In this document: piece by piece, positions 44,485 to 53,483 of the stretch
Position numbering within the stretch: position 1 is the stretch's first letter
How the letters are laid out: every line of letters begins with the position of its first letter
NCBI GenBank assembly: GCA_021829835.1
Contig: JAKBPE010000003.1
Coordinates: 1-64,000 of the forward strand
Length of the DNA: 64,000 bases
Direction of reading: 5' to 3'
From: a bacterium
GTDB lineage: Archaea > Micrarchaeota > Micrarchaeia > Micrarchaeales > CABMGC01
The notes under the pieces: generated by a model
Database searches by the model: none
Told to the model about the DNA's origin: nothing
The model's input: only the letters and a program-made list of their open reading frames with translations
Program-made: the position numbers and the translations under genes

Positions 44485-45015
44485 TTACTCTATGCCTAGA
44501 GTACTGTTTGACCATATTTCTAGTTGGACGGTAACAGGCCTTCCGTTTAGTACTGCCGGGAATTTTTCCACTTGTACTGAAGTTATGTTCTCCGTTGAAG
44601 GATTCATGCCAGCTTCGTAGTTGATGCCTTCTCCGGTTATTGTTATGTAGTAGTCATAGGCCAGACCAAGCGGAGGCTTTGTCTCCTGATAGTCATATTC
44701 GGAAAGAATCCTTAGCGCAGTCATTTTGTTATATGAGAGGCCATCGGCAGTCCCATTTCCTAAGCCTATGCTTATGTTTGCCCATTCCAGAGTATTTGTG
44801 ACACTTGATGTGTACTCCCAGTTTGGAGGGTAGCCTGTTGACATTAATTGTGCCCCGGTCTCTACAAGCTGTGATTGCATATGCTGTATGTTTGAACTGT
44901 ATGCCAATGAGAACTCGTTGTTTATATTTATCCATATGTAGGTCATAATGACCATTGCTAGGACAAATATTATTATAGCGAATACAAGATCAAATGACCA
45001 GAATTGAGCCTTCAT
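44485..45015 (-). CDS. pilin-like surface protein
   Basis: 176 residues from ATG 45015; a TATA box CTATATAAAC about 30 bases upstream supports this over GTG 45024. N-terminus MKAQFWSFDLVFAIIIFVLA shows the K-A-Q leader and hydrophobic helix of an archaeal class III prepilin with Asp replacing Glu. The head is Asn/Thr/Tyr-rich with N-x-S/T sites. Convergent with pilus operon 2, hence a candidate substrate of that machine. Confidence 0.65.
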   Translation of the reverse strand: MKAQFWSFDLVFAIIIFVLAMVIMTYIWININNEFSLAYSSNIQHMQSQLVETGAQLMSTGYPPNWEYTSSVTNTLEWANISIGLGNGTADGLSYNKMTALRILSEYDYQETKPPLGLAYDYYITITGEGINYEAGMNPSTENITSVQVEKFPAVLNGRPVTVQLEIWSNSTLGIE

Positions 45016-45130
45016 CAAATGCACATAGGGATTAGATAAATAGAAGTTTATATAGATTTATATTAGCACCAGGATTTTGTGGCATGGTTGGCTTCCCATT
45101 TCCGTGTTCAGTGAACAGAATATTGACATG

Positions 45131-45940
45131 TCATATATCTTCGCCTATGACATTTCCATTAACTGTCACACCATAGGTATAATAGGGAGATTTGCTCATG
45201 AAGAAATTTCCGACAGCAATGAATTGATTCTGCTGTGATGAGGAAGTCTGGGAGACATTAGATACTATGCGAAGTGTTACGCTCTTGCATAGCATTCCGG
45301 TAAGGTTTATGCTTGCAAATGTGAATATTCCAAGCGTGTTTGCGCCTGGTGCCGATGTTGTGTTATAATGATTTACAAGCAATTTATTTCCATTATATAG
45401 TATCTCTACATAGAGATTTTTGCTTCCTGGGGATGTTATCTGGAAGTTTAAATACGGTTCCACAACTACAAAATTTGAAGAGAGAATCCCTGGAAGAATC
45501 GGATGCGATTGTGAATAAGTAGTTGCGGCAAAATTACCGTAGTAGCCACTCCAAGGATTGCCATAATATAGCCCATTGTAATTTGCCTCGGATAGGTTTA
45601 ACGGCCCGGTTCCAAAGCCTGTCCCACTCGTAGACCATGCATAATATGTACCTGTGCTGAAATTTCCGTTGCCTACCCATACGTAAGAGGTATTTTGTGG
45701 TATGCAGTAAGTATTATTAGTTTTCACCGTTCTGTTTGCAGGGAGGCTTGGCAAGGGAATATTTGCGCTCTCACTTTTTGGTGAGGTAATTGCATTTCTG
45801 CCTGTCGCTGTCTGATTTTTAGGCAGTATTGCCTTGCTTGGAGCTTTGCCTGATGAAGACTTGAGATATAGAGTAAGGCCTATTACGGCGCCAAAGATTA
45901 CTACCACGAGTATAATTGCCATCCAGCTTTCCATAGACAT
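45131..45940 (-). CDS. membrane-anchored surface protein, unknown
   Basis: 269 residues. One N-terminal membrane helix (MAIILVVVIFGAVIGLTLYL), a Ser/Pro/Asn linker, then an extracellular beta-rich domain with many Tyr, Asn and Thr residues and N-x-S/T sites. Phrases such as NLYVEILYNGNKLLV and KSVTLRIVSNVSQTS recall jelly-roll or carbohydrate-binding sandwiches, but no family can be named. Stands alone. Confidence 0.6.
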   Translation of the reverse strand: MSMESWMAIILVVVIFGAVIGLTLYLKSSSGKAPSKAILPKNQTATGRNAITSPKSESANIPLPSLPANRTVKTNNTYCIPQNTSYVWVGNGNFSTGTYYAWSTSGTGFGTGPLNLSEANYNGLYYGNPWSGYYGNFAATTYSQSHPILPGILSSNFVVVEPYLNFQITSPGSKNLYVEILYNGNKLLVNHYNTTSAPGANTLGIFTFASINLTGMLCKSVTLRIVSNVSQTSSSQQNQFIAVGNFFMSKSPYYTYGVTVNGNVIGEDI

Positions 45941-45988
45941 ATTTAAAAGGATGGATTTTTATCTTTAATTGTAAGATCGCTTAGCGGT

Positions 45989-46705
45989 TTAGGCTCTTAC
46001 TTCACAACGGCCAACATAGCCTAGCCCGTTTATCTCTAGGCATGTCTTATCTAGAATATTTTTTGAATATGGTTTTACTAAAGAGAGTTTACGGTCCAGA
46101 GTTTTTTCTGAATTGAATTGCTGCAGATAATAGGAATCTGCGCCTTTTATGGCCATTGAAATGCTTATCAGGTCAGAAGGGGAGACCAATCCAGGAACAA
46201 CAGTTGTCCTGAATTCGTGTGTTATCCCTGAGTTTATTATTAGGTTTATGCTCTTTATTATGTTTGATACTACCGATGTGCCTTTTAATCCGGTAGCTTC
46301 TGCATATTTTGAATTGTCAAGACCTGTTTTGATGTCCATGGCAATATAATTTACAAGACCGTTTTTTATTATGTCTTCTACTTTGTAAGGATTTAGCCCA
46401 TTTGTATCTAACTTTACGGAGAGGCCTATTTTCTTTATTTTCCCGAGAAATATTTCAAGATCTTTTTGCAGGGTGGGCTCGCCGCCGGTTATAGTTACAG
46501 CTTCTATAAAATTCTTGGATTCGTTTAGCTTTCCTAGAATTTCTTCCTCCTCATATATGTGCAAAGAACTGTAATCTCTTTTGACAAGACTGCCGTTATG
46601 ACAGAATGGACAGTACATGTTGCATCCGGTAAGAAAGATGATGGAGGTTATCTTCCCAGGATAGTCAATCAGACTGATCCTCTGAAAACCCCCTATCTCG
46701 ACCAT
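45989..46705 (-). CDS. nrdG: anaerobic ribonucleotide reductase activating enzyme (radical SAM)
   Basis: 238 residues. CNMYCPFCHNGSL supplies the C-x3-C-x2-C cluster; the opening GGFQRISLIDYPGKI and AVTITGGEPTLQKDLEIFL are NrdG2-type. It uses SAM and a 4Fe-4S cluster to make the glycyl radical on NrdD. Lies 4 bases after the glycyl-radical domain gene, in an operon with nrdD. Confidence 0.93.
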   Translation of the reverse strand: MVEIGGFQRISLIDYPGKITSIIFLTGCNMYCPFCHNGSLVKRDYSSLHIYEEEEILGKLNESKNFIEAVTITGGEPTLQKDLEIFLGKIKKIGLSVKLDTNGLNPYKVEDIIKNGLVNYIAMDIKTGLDNSKYAEATGLKGTSVVSNIIKSINLIINSGITHEFRTTVVPGLVSPSDLISISMAIKGADSYYLQQFNSEKTLDRKLSLVKPYSKNILDKTCLEINGLGYVGRCEVRA

Positions 46706-46709
46706 GCTA

Positions 46710-46907
46710 TCAGGCTTTCTGCTCTCTTGCTTTGTCGTAGGTCTTTCTATCCGAAAACTCTTCTTTCTTTCCCTGGTTCCATTGGGATACTGGCCTTAGA
46801 TAACCCACGATTCTGGAGTATACCTCACACTTTGTCCTTTCGGATGCATGCATTTCAAGTATCGTCTTTTCATTTACATCTATCTCGATCTGTTTTTCGT
46901 ATTTCAT
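46710..46907 (-). CDS. separate glycyl-radical domain of anaerobic ribonucleotide reductase
   Basis: 65 residues. CEVYSRIVGYLRPVSQWN followed by GKKEEFSDRKTY is the C-terminal end of class III NrdD, where the Gly in R-x-x-GY carries the radical. In NrdD proteins it is normally part of the same chain. Here its ATG overlaps the stop of nrdD by ATGA, so translation is coupled and the two chains could join non-covalently, as GrcA does with pyruvate formate-lyase. A single-base assembly error is possible but no obvious homopolymer is present at the junction beyond A5. Confidence 0.8.
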   Translation of the reverse strand: MKYEKQIEIDVNEKTILEMHASERTKCEVYSRIVGYLRPVSQWNQGKKEEFSDRKTYDKAREQKA

Positions 46908-48922
46908 TTTTCCACCTTTTTAAGTATAAGTTCATCGCATTTTGGGCAGTACTCGTGTGAACCGTATATATGGCCATGTTTTGGGCATACACTGAATGTC
47001 GGAGTTATGGTATAGTAAGGCAGCTTAAAATTCTCAGCAATCTTTCTTACTAAAGCTTTTGTGGAATCCACAGAAGGCATAGCTTCGCCCAGGAAAGTAT
47101 GTATAACTGTTCCACCAGTGTACTTTGATTGTATTTCGTCCTGATGTTTCAATACCTCAAATACATCATCAGTATGACCTACAGGAAGATGTGAGGAATT
47201 TGTATAGTATGGAGCTGCGCCATTTCTGAATGAATCTTCGTTTGCGACGATTATATCTTTGAAGGCTTTTTTATCCTTTAAGGCGAGGGAATAAGCTGTG
47301 CTTTCTGCAGGAGTCGCCTCCAGGTTGTAGATGTGGTTAGTCTCAATCTGATAATCCTCAAGAACATCTCTCATGAAGTCTAGTGTTTTCAATGCGAACT
47401 TTCTTCCTTCGCTGCTGGCTATGCCGTTTTCCTTTCCGAGGAGGTTCATGCATGCTTCATTCATCCCTACTATGCCTATTGTTGCGAAATGGTTTTTCCA
47501 GTATTCTCCGTATGCTGACTTTATTCCGCTGAGATAATGCTTAGAATATGGATATAGGTTCATTTCGGTGAAGTTCTCAAGTGTCTTCCTCTTCACTTCA
47601 AGACCTTCTTTTGATACATCCATTATTTCATTAAGGCGCTCGAAAAACCCTTTCTCATCCTTTGCCAGATAGCCTATTCTAGGAAGGTTTATGGTAAAGA
47701 CACCTATTGATCCTGTTAGAGGGTTGGCTCCGAAAAGGCCGCCGCCTCTCTTCTTTAATTCTCGTGTGTCAAGCCTTAGTCTGCAGCACATGCTCCTTGC
47801 ATCTTCGGGGCGCATATCGCTGTTTATGAAATTTGAGAAGTATGGTATGCCATACTTCCTTGTCATCTCCCATATTGAATTATATCTCTCGTTTTCCCAG
47901 TCGAAATCCTTGGTTATGTTGTATGTGGGTATTGGAAAAGTAAATACCCTGCCCACCGCATCTCCTTCAGTCATTACTTCTGCGAATGCTCTATTGATCA
48001 TATCCATTTCATTCTGAAATTCCGAGTACGTGTTCTCAGTTATCTTGCCTCCTATTATGACACCTTCGCTCTTGAGATAATCCGGTACTTTGAGGTCAAG
48101 GGTCAGATTTGTAAAGGGGGTCTGAAAGCCGACTCGTGTGGGAACATTCATATTGAATAGAAACTCCTGCATTCCCTGCAGCACTTGGTTGTAGTTTAGA
48201 CCATCGTATTTGATGAATGGCGCGAGATATGTATCAAAATTTGAAAAAGCCTGGGCGCCTGCGCTTTCTCCTTGAAGAGTGTAGAAGAAATTGACTATTT
48301 GCATTAAGGCTGTTCTGAAATGTCTTGCAGGTTTTGATTCAACCTTGCCCCTCGCTCCACCGAAGCCTCGTATCAGCAGGTCTTTAAGATCCCAGCCGAC
48401 ACAGTATGGACCCAGGACATTCAATTGGTGTATATGCAGATCTCCGCTTTGATGCATCATTCTTAGCTTTTCGGGATATATGCGGTTAAGCCAGTATGCG
48501 GAAACTATCTTAGAAGTAACATAGTTGTTCAGGCCCTGCAGCGAGTAATCCATGTTTGCGTTTTCTTTTACTGCCCAGTCTTTTTTGTATATGTAATCTT
48601 CAACAGTCTCTATGTCTTTAACCAGTGATGAAAGCTGCCTTATTTCCTTGTGCTGTTGCCTGTATAGGATATAGGATTTTGCAAGTTCGGGGTAGTTGTT
48701 TTCTATTAAGGTAATCTCTACAATGTCCTGAATCTGCTCTACGGAAGGCGTGCTTTTATAATACTGGTCTATCTTGTCTGAAACTTCTGAAGTGAGTCTC
48801 GCCGCTTCGTTTTCCGAACCTTTAAAATTCACAGCAAGCATAGCTTTCTGTATTGCATCTTTTATTTTCTCAGGCTGGAAGGGAACCACTGATCCGTCTC
48901 TTTTTATTACAAAATTGGCCAT
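46904..48922 (-). CDS. nrdD: anaerobic ribonucleoside-triphosphate reductase, main chain
   Basis: 672 residues. N-terminal ATP-cone (about 1-90: NFVIKRDGSVVPFQPEKIKDA), the catalytic barrel with DLHIHQLNVLGPYCVGWDL, SMCCRLRLDTRELKKRGGG and ATPAESTAYSLA, and a zinc site CPKHGHIYGSHEYCPKC at the end. Reduces NTPs to dNTPs without oxygen. It stops directly after the zinc motif and lacks the glycyl-radical loop, which is on the next gene. First gene of the operon nrdD-glycyl domain-nrdG. Confidence 0.94.
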   Translation of the reverse strand: MANFVIKRDGSVVPFQPEKIKDAIQKAMLAVNFKGSENEAARLTSEVSDKIDQYYKSTPSVEQIQDIVEITLIENNYPELAKSYILYRQQHKEIRQLSSLVKDIETVEDYIYKKDWAVKENANMDYSLQGLNNYVTSKIVSAYWLNRIYPEKLRMMHQSGDLHIHQLNVLGPYCVGWDLKDLLIRGFGGARGKVESKPARHFRTALMQIVNFFYTLQGESAGAQAFSNFDTYLAPFIKYDGLNYNQVLQGMQEFLFNMNVPTRVGFQTPFTNLTLDLKVPDYLKSEGVIIGGKITENTYSEFQNEMDMINRAFAEVMTEGDAVGRVFTFPIPTYNITKDFDWENERYNSIWEMTRKYGIPYFSNFINSDMRPEDARSMCCRLRLDTRELKKRGGGLFGANPLTGSIGVFTINLPRIGYLAKDEKGFFERLNEIMDVSKEGLEVKRKTLENFTEMNLYPYSKHYLSGIKSAYGEYWKNHFATIGIVGMNEACMNLLGKENGIASSEGRKFALKTLDFMRDVLEDYQIETNHIYNLEATPAESTAYSLALKDKKAFKDIIVANEDSFRNGAAPYYTNSSHLPVGHTDDVFEVLKHQDEIQSKYTGGTVIHTFLGEAMPSVDSTKALVRKIAENFKLPYYTITPTFSVCPKHGHIYGSHEYCPKCDELILKKVEK

Positions 48923-49067
48923 ATAACCACAACAGGTAGTGTTTTGAAGCTATTTGAATACTACATATTGCTATTTATATTTCCGCCACGGACCGCTGGA
49001 AAATCAAGTATATCCAAAATAGGATTTAAATAAAAAGGTAAAAGTATACTTAAGTATAGCTGAATTT

Positions 49068-49478
49068 CTAGTTTTTACTCGGTAATTCTGCTTTTTCGGG
49101 ATTGTGCTGCAGGAATAGATAGCATTCTGCACACTTACGTTCGGTGCAGAGTGGGCTTGTCCCATATGCCTTTGTTCCGAATGATTTCAGATCCTTTATG
49201 ATCTTCTCAAGTCCAAGACCGTTTTTCGTGAGCGTGTATTTAATATGTGTTACTCCGTTTTTTTTATATTCTGATTTTTTCACTATACCCGCATTGGAAA
49301 AATCCCTGAGTATCGCACTCAGGCCTCTTGGTGTTATCTCTTTCAACGAGAGCAGTATTTCGTTAAAGGATGTACTGCCACCTGCACCACTTATACTCTC
49401 TACTACAGGGATAGACCATCTCTTCCCCAGTATATGCAGAAGATTTAGGGTTGCGCATGATTCTGTTTCGGCTTTCAT
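49068..49478 (-). CDS. HxlR-family winged-helix regulator
   Basis: 136 residues. LLHILGKRWSIPVVESI, EITPRGLSAILRDFSNAGIV and IKYTLTKNGLGLEKI match the HxlR/MarR-like winged helix. The C-terminal tail has CTERKCAECYLF, three Cys that might sense redox state or metal. TTTTTATAATAG at about 49499-49510 on the minus strand is a TATA box with leaderless spacing to ATG 49478. Divergent from a membrane protein gene it may control. Confidence 0.85.
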   Translation of the reverse strand: MKAETESCATLNLLHILGKRWSIPVVESISGAGGSTSFNEILLSLKEITPRGLSAILRDFSNAGIVKKSEYKKNGVTHIKYTLTKNGLGLEKIIKDLKSFGTKAYGTSPLCTERKCAECYLFLQHNPEKAELPSKN

Positions 49479-49603
49479 AATTGTTTTTTTGTTAATCTAT
49501 TATAAAAAGCATACTTTTGATGATGTGGGTAGAGTTGCCCGATAAGGCATCCTTTGTGGTAATTAATAAAAGCTTTTCTTTCCTACTCTGCCTAGGTAAT
49601 AGT

Positions 49604-50335
49604 TTGATAGAGTTTTTATTGCAGACAGTGACTAACAGCAGTACGGTCATCAATAATTATGTTACTGCCGGGGCTACATATACGGAAAATACAGTAATTG
49701 TGCTGCTTACAATGCTGACTGTCCTTGCACTTTCAATACAGATTGCAAGAAGGTATTTCATAAGGGTACTTAGAAAGTTTACCCTCAGGCTTGCTGCTGA
49801 TATCTGGTGGCTTATTTATGTAATACTTAGAGATGCAAGCATATTTCTGGTTGTATTCATGGGTTTGATGCTCTTCTGGCCTGGAATATATCAGGACTTC
49901 CCTATAGCTATGCCCTTTGCTCCTCTGGCTATTGATTTCTTTGCAGTTGCTCTTGTACTCATGCTGGTTGTTGACACTGAAGACAATTCATTTTACAATA
50001 GCCTTGTCTCGATATTCGTAATAATAGGATCGCTCCTGTATCTTGGAGGTATAGTCTTCGTTACCGAAAGCGCAGTGCAATTGGCAAAACTTCCACCTAC
50101 GGTGGCTACAAACACAGGAAATATATGGGGTTTTGCTTACAAATATTTCAATTCCATGAATAATCCCACGCTTTCAATATACACATTCTATGTATCTATC
50201 ACGATACTCGGAATATGCGGTCTGGTTGCCATAATCTACTCTTTTAACGGAGGAGTATTCAAGAGGGAGATAGAGCCTAAGGCAAATCCGATAGTGAAAC
50301 AGGCAGATGTTCCTTCGCCTGCGCAAAAGAAGTAG
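49604..50335 (+). CDS. polytopic membrane protein, unknown, upstream of a ferredoxin
   Basis: About 243 residues from TTG 49604; the frame is open to 49517, but a TATA-like TTAATAAAAGC at 49563-49573 favours a later start, with AGGTAAT close before the TTG. Five membrane segments: VIVLLTMLTVLALSIQIA, ASIFLVVFMGLMLFW, LAIDFFAVALVLMLVV, LVSIFVIIGSLLYLGGIV, VSITILGICGLVAIIYS. No family recognised. Five bases before the ferredoxin gene, so it may anchor an electron-transfer reaction. Confidence 0.6.
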   Translation: MIEFLLQTVTNSSTVINNYVTAGATYTENTVIVLLTMLTVLALSIQIARRYFIRVLRKFTLRLAADIWWLIYVILRDASIFLVVFMGLMLFWPGIYQDFPIAMPFAPLAIDFFAVALVLMLVVDTEDNSFYNSLVSIFVIIGSLLYLGGIVFVTESAVQLAKLPPTVATNTGNIWGFAYKYFNSMNNPTLSIYTFYVSITILGICGLVAIIYSFNGGVFKREIEPKANPIVKQADVPSPAQKK

Positions 50336-50340
50336 AGTGC

Positions 50341-50790
50341 ATGGCATTCAAATTTACCTTTGATGACAATACATGCATACAATGCGGCATATGTGGGGAC
50401 TCGTGCCCCGTAAATGCGCTTGATTTCACAAGACCTAGGCATCCTAGGGTAGAAAATACAGACAGAGACAATACAGATACTGAATATATGACAGAGTATC
50501 CGATCCAGGTTTCGAAATGCACAGGATGCATGATATGCCCGACTGAGTGCCCCGTCTCCTGCATAACCATAGTCAAGACTGTGAAAGAGCCAAAATATGC
50601 GCCAAGACAGGGACCTATGCTTGATGAAGAACCTACCAAAGATGAGTTTGCCCTTTCCAAATATACTAAAGCAAGGCCATACAGGATGAAGATGAAAGAT
50701 CCTTGGGGGCATGAATATATCTATATGCCCAGAAGAAGAAAATCTACTACTCAGACTTGGGAGAAGCATGATGAAATGAATAAGGGTTAG
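50341..50790 (+). CDS. 2x[4Fe-4S] ferredoxin-like protein
   Basis: 149 residues. Two clusters sites: CIQCGICGDSCPVNALD and CTGCMICPTECPVSCI, separated by a 35-residue insert. The C-terminal 60 residues are basic and rich in Tyr and Met (YTKARPYRMKMKDPWGHEY), with no known domain. Resembles the NuoI-like or NADH dehydrogenase-linked ferredoxins in cluster spacing. Between a membrane protein gene and a hydrolase gene, likely co-transcribed. Confidence 0.85.
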   Translation: MAFKFTFDDNTCIQCGICGDSCPVNALDFTRPRHPRVENTDRDNTDTEYMTEYPIQVSKCTGCMICPTECPVSCITIVKTVKEPKYAPRQGPMLDEEPTKDEFALSKYTKARPYRMKMKDPWGHEYIYMPRRRKSTTQTWEKHDEMNKG

Positions 50791-50797
50791 GAGTGTT

Positions 50798-51367
50798 ATG
50801 AAGAGAGCGATTCTTATACACAGGGCAAAGGGAGACTCCACAAGCGATTGGATACCTTGGCTCGGAGAAGAACTTTCTAAAAAAGGATTTGAGGTTATCT
50901 CGCCAGATATGCCTGAATTTGATTCGGCATCTATTGATGAATGGGTGAGTGTTATCTATAATCTGATTGGAGAGCCAGATATGGATACATATATAGTAGG
51001 GCATGGATTTGGATCTCTTGTAGTATTGAGATATCTTTCAACATTAAAGGAAGGAAGCAGGATAGGTGCTGTGTTTATGGTTGCGCCTTGGACTAAAGCA
51101 AAAAAGAACTGCATTGAAAAAACGCCAGACCTTAAGGAGTGGTTAAATGACTGGGTTTGGTGGAAACGGGCCAGGGATCATTCTCGGGACTTTTTTGTCT
51201 TCTATTCGGACAATGACAGGTGTGTAACCGAAAAAGAGTCATTGGAATTCGGCAGGATGATCGGAGCGGAAGTGATACTTGAGAGAAATAGGGGACATTT
51301 TACAGAGAGTGATGATGTTACCCAACTGCCTACGCTCTTGGAGAGAATTGTAAAGATTTCCGAATAA
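50798..51367 (+). CDS. alpha/beta hydrolase-fold protein (RBBP9/YdeN-like), Ser nucleophile missing
   Basis: 189 residues. RBBP9-type layout: AILIHRAKGDSTSDWIPWLGEELSKKG at the start, nucleophile elbow IVGHGFGSLVVLRYL, acid FYSDNDRCV and base RNRGHFTESD. The elbow should read GHSxG; here it is GHGFG, so the catalytic Ser is Gly. Asp and His remain. It is either an inactive binding protein or uses another residue. Seven bases after the ferredoxin gene. Confidence 0.82.
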   Translation: MKRAILIHRAKGDSTSDWIPWLGEELSKKGFEVISPDMPEFDSASIDEWVSVIYNLIGEPDMDTYIVGHGFGSLVVLRYLSTLKEGSRIGAVFMVAPWTKAKKNCIEKTPDLKEWLNDWVWWKRARDHSRDFFVFYSDNDRCVTEKESLEFGRMIGAEVILERNRGHFTESDDVTQLPTLLERIVKISE

Positions 51368-51392
51368 ACGCCATTTGTTTTACCTGCTGCGT

Positions 51393-52244
51393 TTATTTTT
51401 CATATGTGTAGAACCCTTCACCTGATTTTCTGCCAAGCTTGCCTTCTTTTACTAAACTTGCAAGCATATCCGAAGGTATGAATTTTGGATTGCCTGTTTC
51501 GGCATATATGGAATCCATTATATCCTTGCATACATCAAGGCCTATGAAGTCAGCAAGCTCCAGCGGGCCCATAGGGTGATTGAATCCCAGTTTTGCGATA
51601 GTATCTATGCCTTCTTTGTCTGCGGCTCCTTTTTCAAGCGCTATGATTGCCTCATTTATGAATGGCATTAGTATTCTGTTTGCTATGAATCCGGGATAAT
51701 CATTTACCATTACCGCAGTTTTTCCTAGTTTGTCTATAATCTTTTTTGCATCTGATATTGCCTGTTCGGATGTCTCATCACTTACTATCAGCTCGATGGG
51801 CTTCATTACTGGAACCGGATTGAAAAAATGCATTCCGAGAAATCTTTTTCTGTTCTTAAGTCCGTTTCCAAGTTTATGTATGGGAATTGAGGAGGTATTC
51901 GTAGCTATTATTGAATTGTTGCCAACATATGCCTCTGCGTTTTTTAAAACGTCGGTTTTTATATCGAGATTTTCAGATACTGCCTCCATTACCAGTATCG
52001 AGTTCTCAATGTCGTGATAATCAGATGAGAGATGAAGATTATTTAGCATATGTTCTGCCTCTCTTTCATTCAGGCTGCCTTTTTTTATCGCTTTGCTCAT
52101 GCTTGTTCTTAGCCTTTCTGCCCCTTTATCAAGGGATTCTTTGTTTCTGCCTACAAGTATGACTTTATAACCAACCTGCAGGAATACCTGTGTTATTCCG
52201 GTGCCCATGTGCCCTGGGCCTATTACGCTTATTTCATCTGCCAT
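51393..52244 (-). CDS. 3-hydroxyacyl-CoA dehydrogenase
   Basis: 283 residues from ATG 52244 (ATG 52253 would overlap the thiolase gene). NAD-binding SVIGPGHMGTGI, MEAVSENLDIK, ATNTSSIPIHKL, catalytic His in GMHFFNPVPVMKPIELI, then NHPMGPLELADFIGLD. Oxidises 3-hydroxyacyl-CoA to 3-ketoacyl-CoA with NAD+, third step of beta-oxidation. Last gene of the operon. Confidence 0.95.
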   Translation of the reverse strand: MADEISVIGPGHMGTGITQVFLQVGYKVILVGRNKESLDKGAERLRTSMSKAIKKGSLNEREAEHMLNNLHLSSDYHDIENSILVMEAVSENLDIKTDVLKNAEAYVGNNSIIATNTSSIPIHKLGNGLKNRKRFLGMHFFNPVPVMKPIELIVSDETSEQAISDAKKIIDKLGKTAVMVNDYPGFIANRILMPFINEAIIALEKGAADKEGIDTIAKLGFNHPMGPLELADFIGLDVCKDIMDSIYAETGNPKFIPSDMLASLVKEGKLGRKSGEGFYTYEK

Positions 52245-52245
52245 A

Positions 52246-53475
52246 TTATTCAACTCTGCTGACGACCATGGCCTCTGCGCCTCCGCCGCCGTGGCAGAGC
52301 GAGGCTATTCCCAGATCCTTTTTCCTGTCTTTTAGGGAGTAGATTAAGGTTGCAAGTATCATTGCGCCTGAGGCACCGAGCGGATGACCCAATGCCGTTG
52401 CTCCTCCGTTAACATTGAGTTTGTTTGTATCAATATTCATTCTTTTTACGACTCCGAGAACTTGCACGCAGAATGCCTCGTTTATTTCTACAAGATCCAT
52501 ATCTCCCAGAAGATGTCCTGATTTGTTTAGGGCCTTGTTCATGGCAGTTATTGGTGCGTAGCCGTACCAGCTTGGATCTATACCTGAACTTGCGTTGGAT
52601 TCGATTTTAGCCAATGGTTTTACGCCTAGCTCTTTTACCTTGCTGCCAGACATGATGAGTGCGAATGATGCACCATCACTTATTTGTGACGCGTTTCCTG
52701 CGGTGACCGTTCCGTTTTTTTCAAAGGCAGGCTTTAGCTGTGCAAGTTTTTCCATGCTTGTGTCTTTTCTTATCCCTTCGTCTTCTGCGTAGATTCTGCC
52801 ATCACTCAGCTTTATCGGTATTATTTCATCCTTGAATTTGCCTGAAGCGGTTGCCATGGCTGCCTTTCTATGGCTTTCGAAAGCAAACTTATCCTGGTCT
52901 TCCCTGCTTATGCTATCTTCCACCCCTATCTTTTCTGCCAGTGAACCCATATGCAGGTCGGCATAGCAATCCCACAAACCGGCATGGAGCAACTCGTCAA
53001 CCATCATCGCTTTGCCTGAGTCTTCTCCAATGCTGTTGATATAATCATAGTATTCCTTGATGCTTGAATTTCCAAGTTTTTTAAGTCTTCTGGCTCCTCT
53101 TACCGTATGCGCCGCATTTGTCATGCTTTCCATTCCGCCTGCAATTACAATTTCAAGATTTCCAGTTTTTATGCCTTCTGCTGCAATGGAGATGGCTTTT
53201 AGCCCTGATGCGCAGACTTTGTTTACATTCAGGGTAGATATTTCAGGATTGAGACCTGCATACATTGCAACCTGTTTTGCGGGATTCTGGCCCAATCCTG
53301 CAGATAAGACATTTCCAACAATTGCCTCTTCGATAGTTTCCTTCTTTATGTTGTTTCTTGCCAATAATCCTTTTGCAACTTCTCTGCCGATCTGTACAGC
53401 TGAGAATTCTGAAAGTGAGCCCATGAATTTCCCTATGGGGCTTCTGACTATGTCAACAATATATGCCTCTTCCAT
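52246..53475 (-). CDS. thiolase (acetyl-CoA acyltransferase)
   Basis: 409 residues. Acyl-accepting Cys in LNVNKVCASGLKAI, NEAFCVQVLGV, His in GGATALGHPLGASGA, and second Cys in ASLCHGGGGAEAMVV. All catalytic residues present. Cleaves 3-ketoacyl-CoA with CoA, releasing acetyl-CoA, or condenses acetyl-CoA in reverse. Eight bases after the enoyl-CoA hydratase gene. Confidence 0.95.
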   Translation of the reverse strand: MEEAYIVDIVRSPIGKFMGSLSEFSAVQIGREVAKGLLARNNIKKETIEEAIVGNVLSAGLGQNPAKQVAMYAGLNPEISTLNVNKVCASGLKAISIAAEGIKTGNLEIVIAGGMESMTNAAHTVRGARRLKKLGNSSIKEYYDYINSIGEDSGKAMMVDELLHAGLWDCYADLHMGSLAEKIGVEDSISREDQDKFAFESHRKAAMATASGKFKDEIIPIKLSDGRIYAEDEGIRKDTSMEKLAQLKPAFEKNGTVTAGNASQISDGASFALIMSGSKVKELGVKPLAKIESNASSGIDPSWYGYAPITAMNKALNKSGHLLGDMDLVEINEAFCVQVLGVVKRMNIDTNKLNVNGGATALGHPLGASGAMILATLIYSLKDRKKDLGIASLCHGGGGAEAMVVSRVE

Positions 53476-53483
53476 TCAAACAC

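Noticed and set aside
49517-49603. Upstream extension of the membrane protein before the ferredoxin
   Set aside because: The TATA-like box at 49563-49573 lies inside this stretch, so it is probably not translated.
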